Source of the DNA: Sphingobium sp. AP49
GTDB lineage: Bacteria; Pseudomonadota; Alphaproteobacteria; Sphingomonadales; Sphingomonadaceae
Length of the DNA: 64,000 nucleotides
Reading direction: 5' to 3'
Assembly (NCBI RefSeq): GCF_000281715.2
Contig: NZ_CP124576.1
Location: 1,867,501 to 1,931,500 of the forward strand
In this document: in pieces, positions 17,642 through 26,201 of the stretch
Layout of the letters: the number at the start of each line of letters is the position of its first letter
Position numbering within the stretch: the first letter of the stretch is position 1
Notes under the pieces: generated by a model
The model's input: the letters and a program-made list of their open reading frames with translations, nothing else
Told to the model about the DNA's origin: nothing
Databases searched by the model: none
Position numbers and translations under genes: made by a program

Positions 17642-19396
17642 ATGGAATCCATGTCGGTGCGTAACTGGCCCTCTCAAATGACCAGTGGCTCCCCCTTGCC
17701 CGGGGGCGATGAGACGCATCTGTCACAAGCGATCGGGACGACCGATTGGCTGACGGCCCTTTCCCAAGCATCTGCAATTTTATCACATGAAAACAATGAG
17801 ATAGTCATAGTAGAGGCCAATGAGGCTTTTCTGCGTGCCTTCCGTGATCATCGCGAACGCGGTGCATCGGCCTCCCAGGCAAGTGCAGAATGGCGGGCGC
17901 GGGTAACGGCATTCATGCGCTCGACCGGCGATTCGGACAGCTTTGAAATCCGGCGGGACGGCAAGCTGGGGCCGGAATATTTTCTCTGCACCCTTGGCCG
18001 ATTGCGGGCGGGCGCGGGGCGGAGTGAACAATTTCTGTTCACCGCGATCGACCGGACCAGCGAACGTACGATCGAGAAGAATCTTCGTCGGGAATTGCTG
18101 TCCGACAGCTTGACCGCATTGCCCAATCGAACCGGGTTTGGCGAAGAGATCGACGATCGCCTGACCAATGGGTCTTGGCCCGATAATGCCCAGTTCGGCA
18201 TCATCGCCATCGACCTCAGCCGGTTCAGCCGGGTCAATGAATCGCTGGGGCCGATGGCGGGCGATGAATTGCTGATCACCGTCGCCAAACGGCTCAAGTC
18301 CTGCTTGCGCCAGGGCGATGTTTTGGCCCGTATCGGTGGCAATGATTTCGCGATTTTTGCGCGGTTGAACAATGGCTTGTCGGATACGCTGCAGATCGTG
18401 CAGCGTATCCGTGAGGCGTTGAGTTCGCCGATCCGCCTGAGCGATCTGCAAATCCGGGTCGATTGCGCGATCGGCTGCGCCCTATCGGCCCATTTGGACG
18501 ATGATCCCGACGATGTCGTCCGCAAGGCCCAGGCCGCGGTGAAGATCGCCAAGCGTAGTGGCAAGGTCGAAATCTATCGTAACGGCGTACTCAAGGAAGC
18601 GCAGCGGCGCTTTTCGATCGAGAGCCGCCTGCGCGACGCATTGGCGCATGGCGGCCTGACCCTCGCCTATCAGCCGCTGATTCATTTGCAGACCGGCGAG
18701 ATCACCGGTTTCGAGGCGCTGGCGCGCTGGAACGATGCAGAACTGGGCAATGTGTCGCCGGTCGAGTTCATCGCAGTCGCCGAGGAAAGCGGACTTATCA
18801 CACCGCTCGGGCGCTGGGCGGCCTATGAAGCCGCGCAGGCGCTGAGCCGCTGGGATGCAAAATTCGGGCAACCACTGCCGGTGGGGGTCAATGTCAATCT
18901 GTCGCCGATCCAGATGGCGCGCGATGATGTCGCATCGATGTTCGAGGAGGCGTTGCGCTATTCCGGTATCGGCGGTCATCGCCTGACCGCAGAACTGACC
19001 GAAAGCGCGATCATCGCCGACCCCGACAAGGCGCGCAAATTGCTGTTCGCGCTCAAGGATCTGCAGATGCCGATCGCGATGGACGATTTTGGCACCGGCT
19101 TTTCCAATCTGGCCAGCTTGCACAGCCTGCCGATCGACATCCTGAAGATCGACCGCAGCTTCGTATCGACGATGCTGGAAGATCATGACAAGGCGGTGAT
19201 CGTACGCACCATCTTGTCGCTGGCCGAATCGCTGAACCTACGCGTCACGGCCGAGGGGATCGAGACGCAGGAACTGGCGCACGCGCTACAGAAGATGGGC
19301 TGTTGGCAGGGGCAGGGCTATCATTTCGCACGGCCAATGGCCGAGGCGGAGGCCTTTGACTATTGGCGCGCGCGCTGGAATTTCGAGACGGTCTGA
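17642..19396 (+). CDS. GGDEF-EAL protein, probable c-di-GMP phosphodiesterase
   Basis: This 584-residue protein has a PAS-like N-terminal region (about 40-150), a GGDEF domain (about 155-310) and an EAL domain (about 325-580). The diguanylate cyclase signature is degenerate: GGNDF at 232-236. The EAL part is intact, with EAL at 358-360, MDDFGTGFSNLASL and IDRSFV, so hydrolysis of c-di-GMP is the likely activity. There are no membrane helices. Its 3' end overlaps the convergent cca gene by 37 bases. Confidence 0.9.
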   Translation: MESMSVRNWPSQMTSGSPLPGGDETHLSQAIGTTDWLTALSQASAILSHENNEIVIVEANEAFLRAFRDHRERGASASQASAEWRARVTAFMRSTGDSDSFEIRRDGKLGPEYFLCTLGRLRAGAGRSEQFLFTAIDRTSERTIEKNLRRELLSDSLTALPNRTGFGEEIDDRLTNGSWPDNAQFGIIAIDLSRFSRVNESLGPMAGDELLITVAKRLKSCLRQGDVLARIGGNDFAIFARLNNGLSDTLQIVQRIREALSSPIRLSDLQIRVDCAIGCALSAHLDDDPDDVVRKAQAAVKIAKRSGKVEIYRNGVLKEAQRRFSIESRLRDALAHGGLTLAYQPLIHLQTGEITGFEALARWNDAELGNVSPVEFIAVAEESGLITPLGRWAAYEAAQALSRWDAKFGQPLPVGVNVNLSPIQMARDDVASMFEEALRYSGIGGHRLTAELTESAIIADPDKARKLLFALKDLQMPIAMDDFGTGFSNLASLHSLPIDILKIDRSFVSTMLEDHDKAVIVRTILSLAESLNLRVTAEGIETQELAHALQKMGCWQGQGYHFARPMAEAEAFDYWRARWNFETV

Positions 19397-20571
19397 TCCG
19401 CAATCTCTCCGACCCGGTTCGCATCGGGGAAGTCTTCCGCCACCCAGATTTTCTGCACTTCCTGCAAGGCGCGGGCGACATCCGGTCCAGGTTGCAGGCC
19501 GCGCGCGATCAATGCACCGCCGCCGATCGGCAGGCTGGGCGGGGTCCAGTCGACCAGCGAGGCGAGGGCAGGAAGCGGAGCGGCAGGATCGAGCAGGATG
19601 CGATCGACCGCTCCTTCCACGCCGATACGGTGGGCGAGAGCGCGCGGCCCTTCCGGTGCGGGCGCCGGTTCCAGCGCGACGATCAGCCTCTTGCGGGCCT
19701 TGTTCGACAATTTGAGGCGCGCGCCGATCTGGTCGGCCTGCACCATATTGGACGGTATCAGCGCGGCCAGCCGGCGCAGGGCGGATGGTTCGATCCCGGC
19801 GGTGGCTTCACGCGCGATCAACGCCGACAGCCGATGAACGCCATCGATGGTGATTTCGGGCAGTACGGGGCGCCATATGCCGCCATCGACCATCAGCCGC
19901 AGAGCCGGCACCGGATCGCGCACCACCAGCAATTTGAGCAGTTCATCGGCGATCCGCTCGCGCGACAGCGCCATCAGGCTGTTGGCGGCAGCGACGCACG
20001 CAGCATAGGCGACCGTGTCAACTTCGTTGTCACCATAGCGGGCGAGGAAGCGGAAATAGCGCAGGATGCGCAAATGATCCTCGGCGATGCGGGCATTGGC
20101 GTCACCGATGAAGCGCAGGTGCCGTGCATCGAGATCCGCAACGCCGCCAAAATAGTCGCTGATCGCGCCAGTCAGCGGATCGGCATAGAGGGCGTTGAAG
20201 GTGAAGTCGCGGCGGGCGGCATCCTGCTGCCAGTCGTCTGTATAGGCGATCGTCGCGCGGCGGCCATCTGTGCTTACGTCCCGGCGCAACGTCGTGATCT
20301 CGACCGGTCCATCGGGCAGGACCGCGGTGATCGTGCCATGCTCGATTCCGGTCGGTACTGCCTTGATACCGGCGGCCCTGAGCCGATCGAGCACGTCCTG
20401 CGGCAGCAGGCTGGTCGCGATGTCGAGATCGTTCACCGGCAGGCCCAGCAACCCGTCACGTACCGCTCCGCCGACATAGCGGGCACGGCCCTGTTCCGCG
20501 TCGAGCGCGGCGAGCAGGCCGGAAAGGCCGGAACGATGGCGCCATTGGGCGTCAGGAAGAATGCGGGTCAT
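19360..20571 (-). CDS. cca: CCA tRNA nucleotidyltransferase / poly(A) polymerase family protein
   Basis: A 403-residue protein from ATG 20571; upstream ATG 20598 would add nine residues. The nucleotidyltransferase signature YVGGAVRDGLLGLPVNDLDIAT contains the G-G-x-V-R-D and D-x-D metal-binding residues. RRDFTFNALYAD and EDHLRILRYFRFLARYG follow. Class II enzymes of this type add or repair the 3' CCA of tRNAs. Its start overlaps the end of the NUDIX gene, giving a DUF1285-NUDIX-cca operon. Confidence 0.92.
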   Translation of the reverse strand: MTRILPDAQWRHRSGLSGLLAALDAEQGRARYVGGAVRDGLLGLPVNDLDIATSLLPQDVLDRLRAAGIKAVPTGIEHGTITAVLPDGPVEITTLRRDVSTDGRRATIAYTDDWQQDAARRDFTFNALYADPLTGAISDYFGGVADLDARHLRFIGDANARIAEDHLRILRYFRFLARYGDNEVDTVAYAACVAAANSLMALSRERIADELLKLLVVRDPVPALRLMVDGGIWRPVLPEITIDGVHRLSALIAREATAGIEPSALRRLAALIPSNMVQADQIGARLKLSNKARKRLIVALEPAPAPEGPRALAHRIGVEGAVDRILLDPAAPLPALASLVDWTPPSLPIGGGALIARGLQPGPDVARALQEVQKIWVAEDFPDANRVGEIADQTVSKFQRARQ

Positions 20572-21163
20572 GGCCGAGCCTGCGGGAAAGATTGGCAAGA
20601 ATGGCAGCGGTCACGCCCCATATGAGGCGCCCCTGCCAGGGGATTTCATAATAGTGCCGCTCGACGCCTTCAAACAGCATGCTGCGGCGGACCCGATTGG
20701 CCGGATCGAGCGCATAGTCAAGCGGCAGTTCAAACCAGTCGGCCACTTCCCCGGGCTGGGCACGTAGCGGCAGGTCGGGCGGAATAACCCCCAGCACCGG
20801 CACGATGTCGAAGCCGGTGAAGGTGTGATAGCGATCCGATGTGCCGATGATGTCGACCCGCTCGGAGGGCAGGGCGATTTCCTCGCGCGCCTCGCGCAGC
20901 GCACCGGCAATTTCGTCGGCATCGCCCGGATCGACCCGGCCGCCCGGGAAGGCGACCTGGCCGGCATGTTTGCGGAGCTTTTCCGAGCGTTGGGTCAGGA
21001 TCAGGCCTGGCTCGGCGCGGTCGGTGATCGCCACCAGCACGGCGGCCGGTGCCAGCGCCATGTCGCCGACGATCCGGGGATCGCGGGTTTCCGAGGGCAG
21101 CAATTCGATATCGCGGCTATGCCCGTCGGTCAGGGCGGCGCGCAGCCGATCGGCCAGCGTCAT
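20552..21163 (-). CDS. NUDIX hydrolase, CoA pyrophosphatase-like
   Basis: This 203-residue protein starts at ATG 21163, overlapping the preceding stop by four bases. The Nudix box is GGRVDPGDADEIAGALREAREEI, with the CoA-type extension HAGQVAFPGG immediately before it. Such enzymes cleave CoA or related nucleotide diphosphates. An earlier ATG at 21202 lies inside the DUF1285 gene and is less likely. It is the middle gene of a tight three-gene operon ending in cca. Confidence 0.88.
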   Translation of the reverse strand: MTLADRLRAALTDGHSRDIELLPSETRDPRIVGDMALAPAAVLVAITDRAEPGLILTQRSEKLRKHAGQVAFPGGRVDPGDADEIAGALREAREEIALPSERVDIIGTSDRYHTFTGFDIVPVLGVIPPDLPLRAQPGEVADWFELPLDYALDPANRVRRSMLFEGVERHYYEIPWQGRLIWGVTAAILANLSRRLGHDPHSS

Positions 21164-21726
21164 GCGCCACCGTCCAGGGGGAAGAAGATGCCTTCGCTCC
21201 ACAGCCCGATCCGATCGCCGCCTTCGTCGAGGGCGATGTTCATCAACTCATAATAGACGCTGCGTAGGATCAGCGCATCCAGTCCGGCGCGGACATGCAG
21301 ATAGGGATGGGGGCCATCCGCGCGCGCGCGCAGGGTCAGCGCATGATCCGGCCCGGCCGGCACCAGATCGCCGGTATTCAGGCGAAAGGCAAGCTTGCGT
21401 TTCGGACCTTCGCCCTCGCTTTTGAGTTCGACTGCGACAAATGGGGCATCATCGACGACGATGCTGAGTTTCTCGACTGGGGTGACCAGCACATAGGAGC
21501 CGTCTGCTTCCCGTCGCAATATGGTGGAAAAAAGGCGGACCATCGCCTCGCGCCCGATCGGCGATCCCTGATGGAACCAGGTGCCGTCGCGGGCGATCCG
21601 CATCTCGCTGTCGCCGCAATGCGCGGGATTCCATTTTTCGACCGGCGGCAGCCGCTTTTCGGTGGCAAGGCGGGCAATGTCGGCCAGCGACAGGTCGGCA
21701 AGGTCGGGCAGGGGCTCCATCGGCAT
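21160..21726 (-). CDS. DUF1285 domain protein
   Basis: This 188-residue soluble protein (or 186 from the second Met) matches the DUF1285 pattern: PVEKWNPAHCGDSEMRIARDGTW near the N-terminus, then GSPIGREAMVRLFSTILRRE and later YHVRAGL-like and SVYYELMN segments. The family has no established biochemical role. It is first in the DUF1285-NUDIX-cca operon, an arrangement seen in other alphaproteobacteria. Confidence 0.85.
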   Translation of the reverse strand: MPMEPLPDLADLSLADIARLATEKRLPPVEKWNPAHCGDSEMRIARDGTWFHQGSPIGREAMVRLFSTILRREADGSYVLVTPVEKLSIVVDDAPFVAVELKSEGEGPKRKLAFRLNTGDLVPAGPDHALTLRARADGPHPYLHVRAGLDALILRSVYYELMNIALDEGGDRIGLWSEGIFFPLDGGA

Positions 21727-21768
21727 GGGAAGCAGATAGGAGCCGCCGAGCCGCTTGGCAAAGGCCTT

Positions 21769-22302
21769 TCAGGCGGTAACCGCGATTCGCGGGCTCAGCA
21801 TGCCGACGCCATCGATCGGGCAGTCGTCGACCGACAGGGCGAGCAGGCGGCGCGGCTCGAATGGTCCGGGGCAGGCCCAGCCGGCCGTCCCTTGGGCGGT
21901 AAACCCCCAGAAGCGGCCATAATATTCCGGATCGCCGATCATCATCAGTGGTTCGCTACGCTGGGCACGGGCGGCTGCGACCACCGCGTCCATCATCGCG
22001 CGGCCATGACCACCCTTCTGATGGGCGGGATCCACTGCGACGGGACCGACCATCACCAACGGCGTCTGACTGCCATCTTCGTGGGTGAGCGCGACCGGCC
22101 AGCTTTGCAGCGACCCGATTAATTGCCCTGCATCGAGCACGGCAAAGGACAATTGCGGCAGCCAGGGCATGCCATCGCGAATCAGATAGGCGGTACGGCC
22201 GTGCCGATCGGGGCCGAACGCCGCATCGAGCAGCGCTTCGATCGCCTCTTTCGGCTGGGTATCGAGGGGCACAATCACTGACACGTCTTGCCGATTCGCC
22301 AT
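21769..22302 (-). CDS. GNAT-family N-acetyltransferase
   Basis: This 177-residue protein from ATG 22302 (195 from 22356) has a single GNAT domain. The acetyl-CoA binding loop is VDPAHQKGGHGRAMMDAVV, corresponding to the Q/R-x-x-G-x-G/A motif. The C-terminus is PEYYGRFWGFTAQG, as in the YhbS-like subgroup. The acceptor is unknown. It ends 43 bases from the DUF1285 start and may share its transcription. Confidence 0.85.
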   Translation of the reverse strand: MANRQDVSVIVPLDTQPKEAIEALLDAAFGPDRHGRTAYLIRDGMPWLPQLSFAVLDAGQLIGSLQSWPVALTHEDGSQTPLVMVGPVAVDPAHQKGGHGRAMMDAVVAAARAQRSEPLMMIGDPEYYGRFWGFTAQGTAGWACPGPFEPRRLLALSVDDCPIDGVGMLSPRIAVTA

Positions 22303-22411
22303 CAATGGCGCATGGACCGCGCCGGAAGCGGCGGGCCTATAGCGTCCAGGCCGCAAAAGGAAAGATTAAACTGGACCCGTGCCTTTTCGGGCACGCCGGA
22401 CATGGCGAGCT

Positions 22412-22795
22412 ATGGACAGCATTTTTGACGATTATCTGACGTTGGAGGTCAACAACCTGCACGTCGACGTACTGACCGGCATCTATTCGGAAGAGACGCA
22501 TCTGCCTCAGCCGTTGCGAATCTCGATTCGGGCCAAGCTGAGAATCGCGGATCATTATGATCCCGAAACGCCGCTCAGCCAGTCGAAAAACTATATGGAC
22601 CTCAAGCATGCCGCATCGACCGCGCTGCCCGAGGGGTTGCACTTCACCCTGATCGAGGGCGTGGCCGACCATATCATCGAGACCATCTTCCTGCAGGACG
22701 ACAAGGTCCGCCATGTCGAGGTGAAGATCGTCAAGCTGGCGCTGAGCGAGCGGGGCGAGGAAATCGGCATCACCCTAGGCCGCGGCCGGAAATAA
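22412..22795 (+). CDS. folB: Dihydroneopterin aldolase-family protein
   Basis: A 127-residue protein starting MDSIFDDYLTLEVNNLHVDV. The T-fold aldolase/epimerase pattern is present: V-x-x-GIYSEET, the segment NYMDLKHAASTALPEG, and the catalytic-lysine region KIVKLALSERGEEIGI. FolB makes 6-hydroxymethyl-dihydropterin in folate synthesis. The gene stands alone and faces the 2OG-Fe(II) oxygenase gene, with a hairpin between them. The exact folate role is family-based. Confidence 0.85.
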   Translation: MDSIFDDYLTLEVNNLHVDVLTGIYSEETHLPQPLRISIRAKLRIADHYDPETPLSQSKNYMDLKHAASTALPEGLHFTLIEGVADHIIETIFLQDDKVRHVEVKIVKLALSERGEEIGITLGRGRK

Positions 22796-22817
22796 GCGCC
22801 GCTGGCGACGCAAATAG

Positions 22818-22854
22818 TAAGGCCCGCCGCTGCCGGATGCAGCGGCGGGCCTTA
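22818..22854. terminator. Hairpin between folB and the 2OG-Fe(II) oxygenase gene
   Basis: Arms 22818-22833 and 22839-22854 form a perfect 16-bp GC-rich stem (TAAGGCCCGCCGCTGC) with a five-base loop. The flank TCTTAT is only weakly T-rich, so termination strength is uncertain, but the convergent position is typical. Confidence 0.75.
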
Positions 22855-22856
22855 TC

Positions 22857-23804
22857 TTATGCCTTCTTGATCAGACCGATTTCGATCAGCCGCTCGGTCA
22901 GATAGTCATGCGCGCTGATCGGTTCCTCGCGACGTGGATTGTCCGGCGTCACGCATTGCGGCAGCGCGTCGATCATGAAGTCCGGGCGCAAATGCAGGAA
23001 GAAGGGCATGGAATAGCGCGAATGGCCGCGCCGTTCCGGCGGCGGATTGACGACCCGATGGCTGGTCGAGGGCAGCACATGGTTGGTCAGCCGCTGCAGC
23101 ATGTCGCCGACATTGATGGCCAGCGCCCCCGGCGGGGGCACCACCGGCAGCCAGTTGCCGTCGCGATCCTTCAGTTCCAGCCCGCCTTCCTCGGCGCCCA
23201 GCAACAGGGTGATGAGGTTGATATCCTCATGCGCACCGGCGCGAATGCCAGGCGCCTCGGGCGATACCGGCGGATAGTGTAGCAGGCGCAGGATCGAGTT
23301 GCCATCCTTGATCGGGCCGTCGAACCAGCGTTCGGGCAGGCCGAGATAGAGGGCGATCGCTGACAGAAGCTCGGCACCGACCCGGTCGAATTCGGCATAG
23401 AGCGGCGCGAATATGTCGCGAAATTCCGGCATCTCGGTCGGCCAGACATTGGGCGGCATCGTCGCGGCGAGCGGATCGCCGGGCGCCAGGTCGCGGCCGA
23501 CATGCCAGAATTCCTTGAGGTCATTCTCGCTCGCGCCCTTGGCGATCTCGACACCGAAGGCGGTATAGCCGCGCTGGCCGCCATTGAATTTGGCGTCATA
23601 GGCGCGCTTCACCTCGACCGGCTGAGCGAAGAATGCGCGGGCCAGCGCCCATCCCTTGTCGACCAGCGCCTGGTCCATGCCATGGTCCTTGACCATGGCG
23701 AAGCCGAAGCGTTGGAAGGAGCCGCCGAAGGCGGCGGCGAAATCGCCCTTGCTCATCTCTGCCATGGACAGGACGGGCACCTGTTCCAGCACGGATTGCG
23801 ACAC
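22857..23804 (-). CDS. Isopenicillin N synthase-family 2-oxoglutarate/Fe(II) oxygenase
   Basis: This 315-residue protein has the N-terminal DIOX domain (FAMVKDHGMDQALVDKG, RGYTAFGVEIAKG) and a C-terminal jelly-roll core. The Fe(II) ligands His-x-Asp are in GAHEDINLITLL and the distal His is in STSHRVVNP. The 2OG-binding Arg-x-Ser pair appears as RYSMPFF. Bacterial members hydroxylate or desaturate small molecules and the substrate here is unknown. There is no biosynthetic cluster around it. Confidence 0.88.
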   Translation of the reverse strand: MSQSVLEQVPVLSMAEMSKGDFAAAFGGSFQRFGFAMVKDHGMDQALVDKGWALARAFFAQPVEVKRAYDAKFNGGQRGYTAFGVEIAKGASENDLKEFWHVGRDLAPGDPLAATMPPNVWPTEMPEFRDIFAPLYAEFDRVGAELLSAIALYLGLPERWFDGPIKDGNSILRLLHYPPVSPEAPGIRAGAHEDINLITLLLGAEEGGLELKDRDGNWLPVVPPPGALAINVGDMLQRLTNHVLPSTSHRVVNPPPERRGHSRYSMPFFLHLRPDFMIDALPQCVTPDNPRREEPISAHDYLTERLIEIGLIKKA

Positions 23805-23903
23805 GTATAATCTCCAGATCGATAAGGATTGCGGGCAATATAGCGATCACCCGTGATGGTTCCCATCCTTGATCGTCCTTGGCGCCTGATGCAAGGAGAT
23901 GCC

Positions 23904-24311
23904 ATGAACTACTGGCTGATGAAATCGGAACCCGACGCCTTTTCCTATGACGACCTGGTCAGGAAGGGGAAGGCCGAATGGGATGGCGTGCGCAACCATG
24001 CGGCCCAGCTGCATATGAAGGCGATGCGTCAAGGCGACCTCGCTTTCTTCTATCACAGCAATATCGGTGTCGAGGCAGTCGGCATCATGGAAATTGTCGA
24101 GGAAGGGGCGCCCGACAGCACCGACGAAACCGGCAAGTGGATCGCGGTCCATGTTGCGCCGCACAAGAAATTGGATCGCCCGGTGACGCTGAAGGCGATG
24201 AAAGCGGACCCGGCATTGGCCGATATGGTGATGTTGCGACAATCGCGGCTTTCCGTATCGCCCCTGACCCAACAGCAGTTCGATCATATTGTCGGCATGT
24301 CAAAGGCTTAG
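23904..24311 (+). CDS. EVE domain protein
   Basis: This 135-residue protein begins MNYWLMKSEPDAFSYDDL, the classic EVE N-terminus, after AAGGAGAT at 23893. The rest follows the PUA-like EVE fold (WDGVRNHAAQLHMKAMRQGDLAFFYHSN, VGIMEIVEEGAPD). EVE domains bind modified bases in RNA or DNA; the role of free-standing copies is unsettled. It stands alone. Confidence 0.92.
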   Translation: MNYWLMKSEPDAFSYDDLVRKGKAEWDGVRNHAAQLHMKAMRQGDLAFFYHSNIGVEAVGIMEIVEEGAPDSTDETGKWIAVHVAPHKKLDRPVTLKAMKADPALADMVMLRQSRLSVSPLTQQQFDHIVGMSKA

Positions 24312-24454
24312 AAAAACGAGATGCTCTCGATTGCATTCCGCGCAACTGGGACGCCGTTTTTTGCGATTGTATGAGTTTTTGCGCTGCAACATATGGGTGG
24401 CAACAGAACAGAATGTCCAAGAGGTGTTTGAGGGCATTCACAAGGAGCACACCC

Positions 24455-24742
24455 ATGCGAATGCTGTCCAAGTTTGTTGTCGCCGGCGCCCTGAGTGCCA
24501 TCGTTGCCATCGCCGCCCCTGCCAACGCGCAGGAAGCCGGCAAGCAGCGCTTCACCCACGAAGGTTATACCTACGTCTATGACGTCAAGGATACCAAGAC
24601 CGGCAAGGTGATCTCGGGCCGTCGCTATCCCGATGCCGTCGCCTTCAACCTGGCCGTCAAGAATGGCAAGGTCTCGGGCGTTTCGGGTGGCCAGAGCGTC
24701 GCCTTCAATGTCGAAGACGCACGCGGCGCCGCTTCCAAGTAA
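24455..24742 (+). CDS. Small exported protein (95 residues)
   Basis: ATG 24455 follows an AAGGAG site. The N-terminus MRMLSKFVVAGALSAIVAI is a Sec signal peptide with a probable cut after ANA. The mature 70 or so residues are mostly beta-prone and soluble (FTHEGYTYVYDVKDTKTGK, AFNLAVKNGKVSGVSG). It ends before a strong terminator. I do not recognise a named domain. It is probably periplasmic and its abundance cannot be judged. Confidence 0.75.
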   Translation: MRMLSKFVVAGALSAIVAIAAPANAQEAGKQRFTHEGYTYVYDVKDTKTGKVISGRRYPDAVAFNLAVKNGKVSGVSGGQSVAFNVEDARGAASK

Positions 24743-24761
24743 GCGACCCGGCGTTCATCGT

Positions 24762-24805
24762 CAGAAAAAGGGCGGCTTCCCGACGGGGAAGCCGCCCTTT
24801 TTCTG
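24762..24805. terminator. Bidirectional terminator, 20-bp perfect stem
   Basis: Arms 24762-24781 and 24786-24805 pair perfectly around a GACG loop. The stem core is GGGCGGCTTCCC, with A5 and T5 flanks inside the stem. It separates the convergent small exported protein and glycine-zipper protein. Confidence 0.92.
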
Positions 24806-24820
24806 TGTAAGGCGCGGCGA

Positions 24821-25123
24821 TTAGCGGCAGGTGCGCTTGCTATCGATCGACTTGCCCAGCAGAGCGCCACCGGCAGCGCCCAGGATCGTGCCAGTAGCGC
24901 GATCGCCACGGGTATCGATTGCGCGGCCGACCAATGCGCCGCCGACGCCACCAACGATCAGGCCAGTGGTGCCGTTGGACTTGCGGCAATAGGTGCGACC
25001 GTCGCGACCGCGCCATTCCTTGTAACGATAATGTTTGCGGGCCTGGGCGCCGTCGGTGGGCAGGGCCATGGAAACAGGGACGGCCAGCGATAGGGCGGCC
25101 AGGGCCATGAGGGCGTTACGCAT
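24821..25123 (-). CDS. Glycine-zipper 2TM domain protein
   Basis: This 100-residue protein has a signal peptide (MRNALMALAALSLAVPVSMA) and then a basic linker, HYRYKEWRGRDGRTYCRKSNG. The C-terminal glycine zipper has two helices, GLIVGGVGGALVGRAID and GTILGAAGGALLGKSID, and the protein ends TCR. Proteins of this class sit in or near the outer membrane or periplasm, and the function is generally unknown. It is a single gene. Confidence 0.85.
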   Translation of the reverse strand: MRNALMALAALSLAVPVSMALPTDGAQARKHYRYKEWRGRDGRTYCRKSNGTTGLIVGGVGGALVGRAIDTRGDRATGTILGAAGGALLGKSIDSKRTCR

Positions 25124-25240
25124 ATTATCTCCTCCGATTTGCGTTGTTAGCCGATGAACCCGCGTTTATTGACCTAGGTTGCATGAACCTCCGACAACGT
25201 CATAAGCTTTTGTTTCTTATGTAATAAAATTTGAGATGAG

Positions 25241-25681
25241 ATGATCATGGCGAGCGATGAACGCGAAGCACAGGCGCTGATAGCGGCCTTGAACCTGCAG
25301 CCGCATCCCGAAGGTGGATGGTATCGCGAGACCTGGCGCGCGGCTGCCAAGCCGGGCGAAAGGGCGGCCGGAACCACGATCCTGTTTCTGCTGGAAGCGC
25401 ATCAAAGCTCGCATTGGCATCGGGTCGATGCGGTGGAACATTGGTTCTGGCATGCCGGGGCGCCACTGACATTGTCGATCGCACCCCAAGGCGGCCAGGT
25501 GACTGAGCATGTGCTGGGCGCCGATATCGGCATAGGGCAAATGCCGCAGGCACTGGTGCCCGCGCATCATTGGCAGGCGGCGGTCCCCGCAAGCGGATGG
25601 GTATTGGCCAGTTGCACTGTAATCCCGGGATTTGATTTTGCCGGTTTCACCCTGGCGCCGCCAGGCTGGACGCCGGCCTGA
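25241..25681 (+). CDS. DUF985 / cupin-like protein
   Basis: This 146-residue protein (144 from ATG 25247) has the cupin pattern of DUF985: LNLQPHPEGGWYRETW, then ATTILFLLEAHQSSHWHRVD with the metal-type histidines, WFWHAGAPL, and VIPGFDFAGFTLAPP at the end. The biochemical role is not established for the family. It is the last gene before the accessory region. Confidence 0.88.
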   Translation: MIMASDEREAQALIAALNLQPHPEGGWYRETWRAAAKPGERAAGTTILFLLEAHQSSHWHRVDAVEHWFWHAGAPLTLSIAPQGGQVTEHVLGADIGIGQMPQALVPAHHWQAAVPASGWVLASCTVIPGFDFAGFTLAPPGWTPA

Positions 25682-26104
25682 TCGCAGCAGGCAGTTGTCG
25701 AGCAGACTTATCCACACTTATCCACAGATTTGCGTGATCGACGGTCTTCAAACCGTCCGAATCCGCTTTGTGCGACTCGTGGAACATGGCAGCATCCCAT
25801 TTATCGGAACAGGGCGGCTGGATCTCTCTAGCCAAAAAACTCTGGGAAACCAGAAGTTTAATGTCATGTTTCGATCGGTCTGATGGAAGATGTCGTGCGC
25901 CAGGACGGCATGGCCGATCAGGCGATCCAGAGCAACCAATGCCGGGTACGCGCGAAAGTGAACGTCGGGCGGCGGAAGCGAGGATCAGCAGAGGTGAACC
26001 AGCCTTCGGGTCAGTTCTCCCGAGCAGGGATGTGGAGACGCATCGCATCGCCGGACCAGAAGGCGCACCCGTGAGGGGACGTGGCCGAACGGAAAGACGG
26101 ACGT
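25682..26104. other. Gene-free intergenic region, possibly a structured RNA
   Basis: No convincing protein frame is visible. The plus strand from about 25905 can fold as a long imperfect rod. GGGT/ACCC and GCGC/GCGC pairs close it; inside, GGCG/CGCC and GCGA/TCGC pairs, then GAAC/GTTC near the tip, bracket a TTCG loop at about 26007. It ends at a terminator-like hairpin at 26105. The rod shape recalls 6S-type RNAs, but I saw no sequence signature that proves it. A short hairpin (GACGGT/ACCGTC) is at 25740-25757. Confidence 0.3.
25708..25726 (+). promoter_or_regulatory. Two tandem consensus DnaA boxes
   Basis: TTATCCACA occurs at 25708-25716 and again at 25718-25726, in the same orientation and ten bases apart (one helical turn). 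Both match the strong DnaA consensus exactly. They could titrate DnaA or control the downstream transcript; an origin is not supported by the surroundings. Confidence 0.6.
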
Positions 26105-26135
26105 GGGGATCGGCAGGCATGCCGGTCCCCATTTT
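26105..26135 (+). terminator. Rho-independent terminator-like hairpin
   Basis: Arms 26105-26115 and 26120-26130 pair over 11 positions (one G-U) with a four-base loop, followed by ATTTT. No protein gene ends just upstream on the plus strand, which is why a non-coding transcript is suspected. Confidence 0.5.
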
Positions 26136-26201
26136 GCGTCAAGGGACGGGAGCTATGTTCGATAGCGCCCGTCATCGCAGGGGGCATGATTGAAATATCC
26201 G

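Noticed and set aside
25682..26104. Chromosomal replication origin
   Set aside because: Only two DnaA boxes, no AT-rich unwinding region and none of the genes usually beside an alphaproteobacterial origin.
25768..26193. 141-residue plus-strand protein in the gene-free region
   Set aside because: Composition is Arg/Gly-rich without pattern, there is no ribosome site, and it runs through the terminator-like hairpin.
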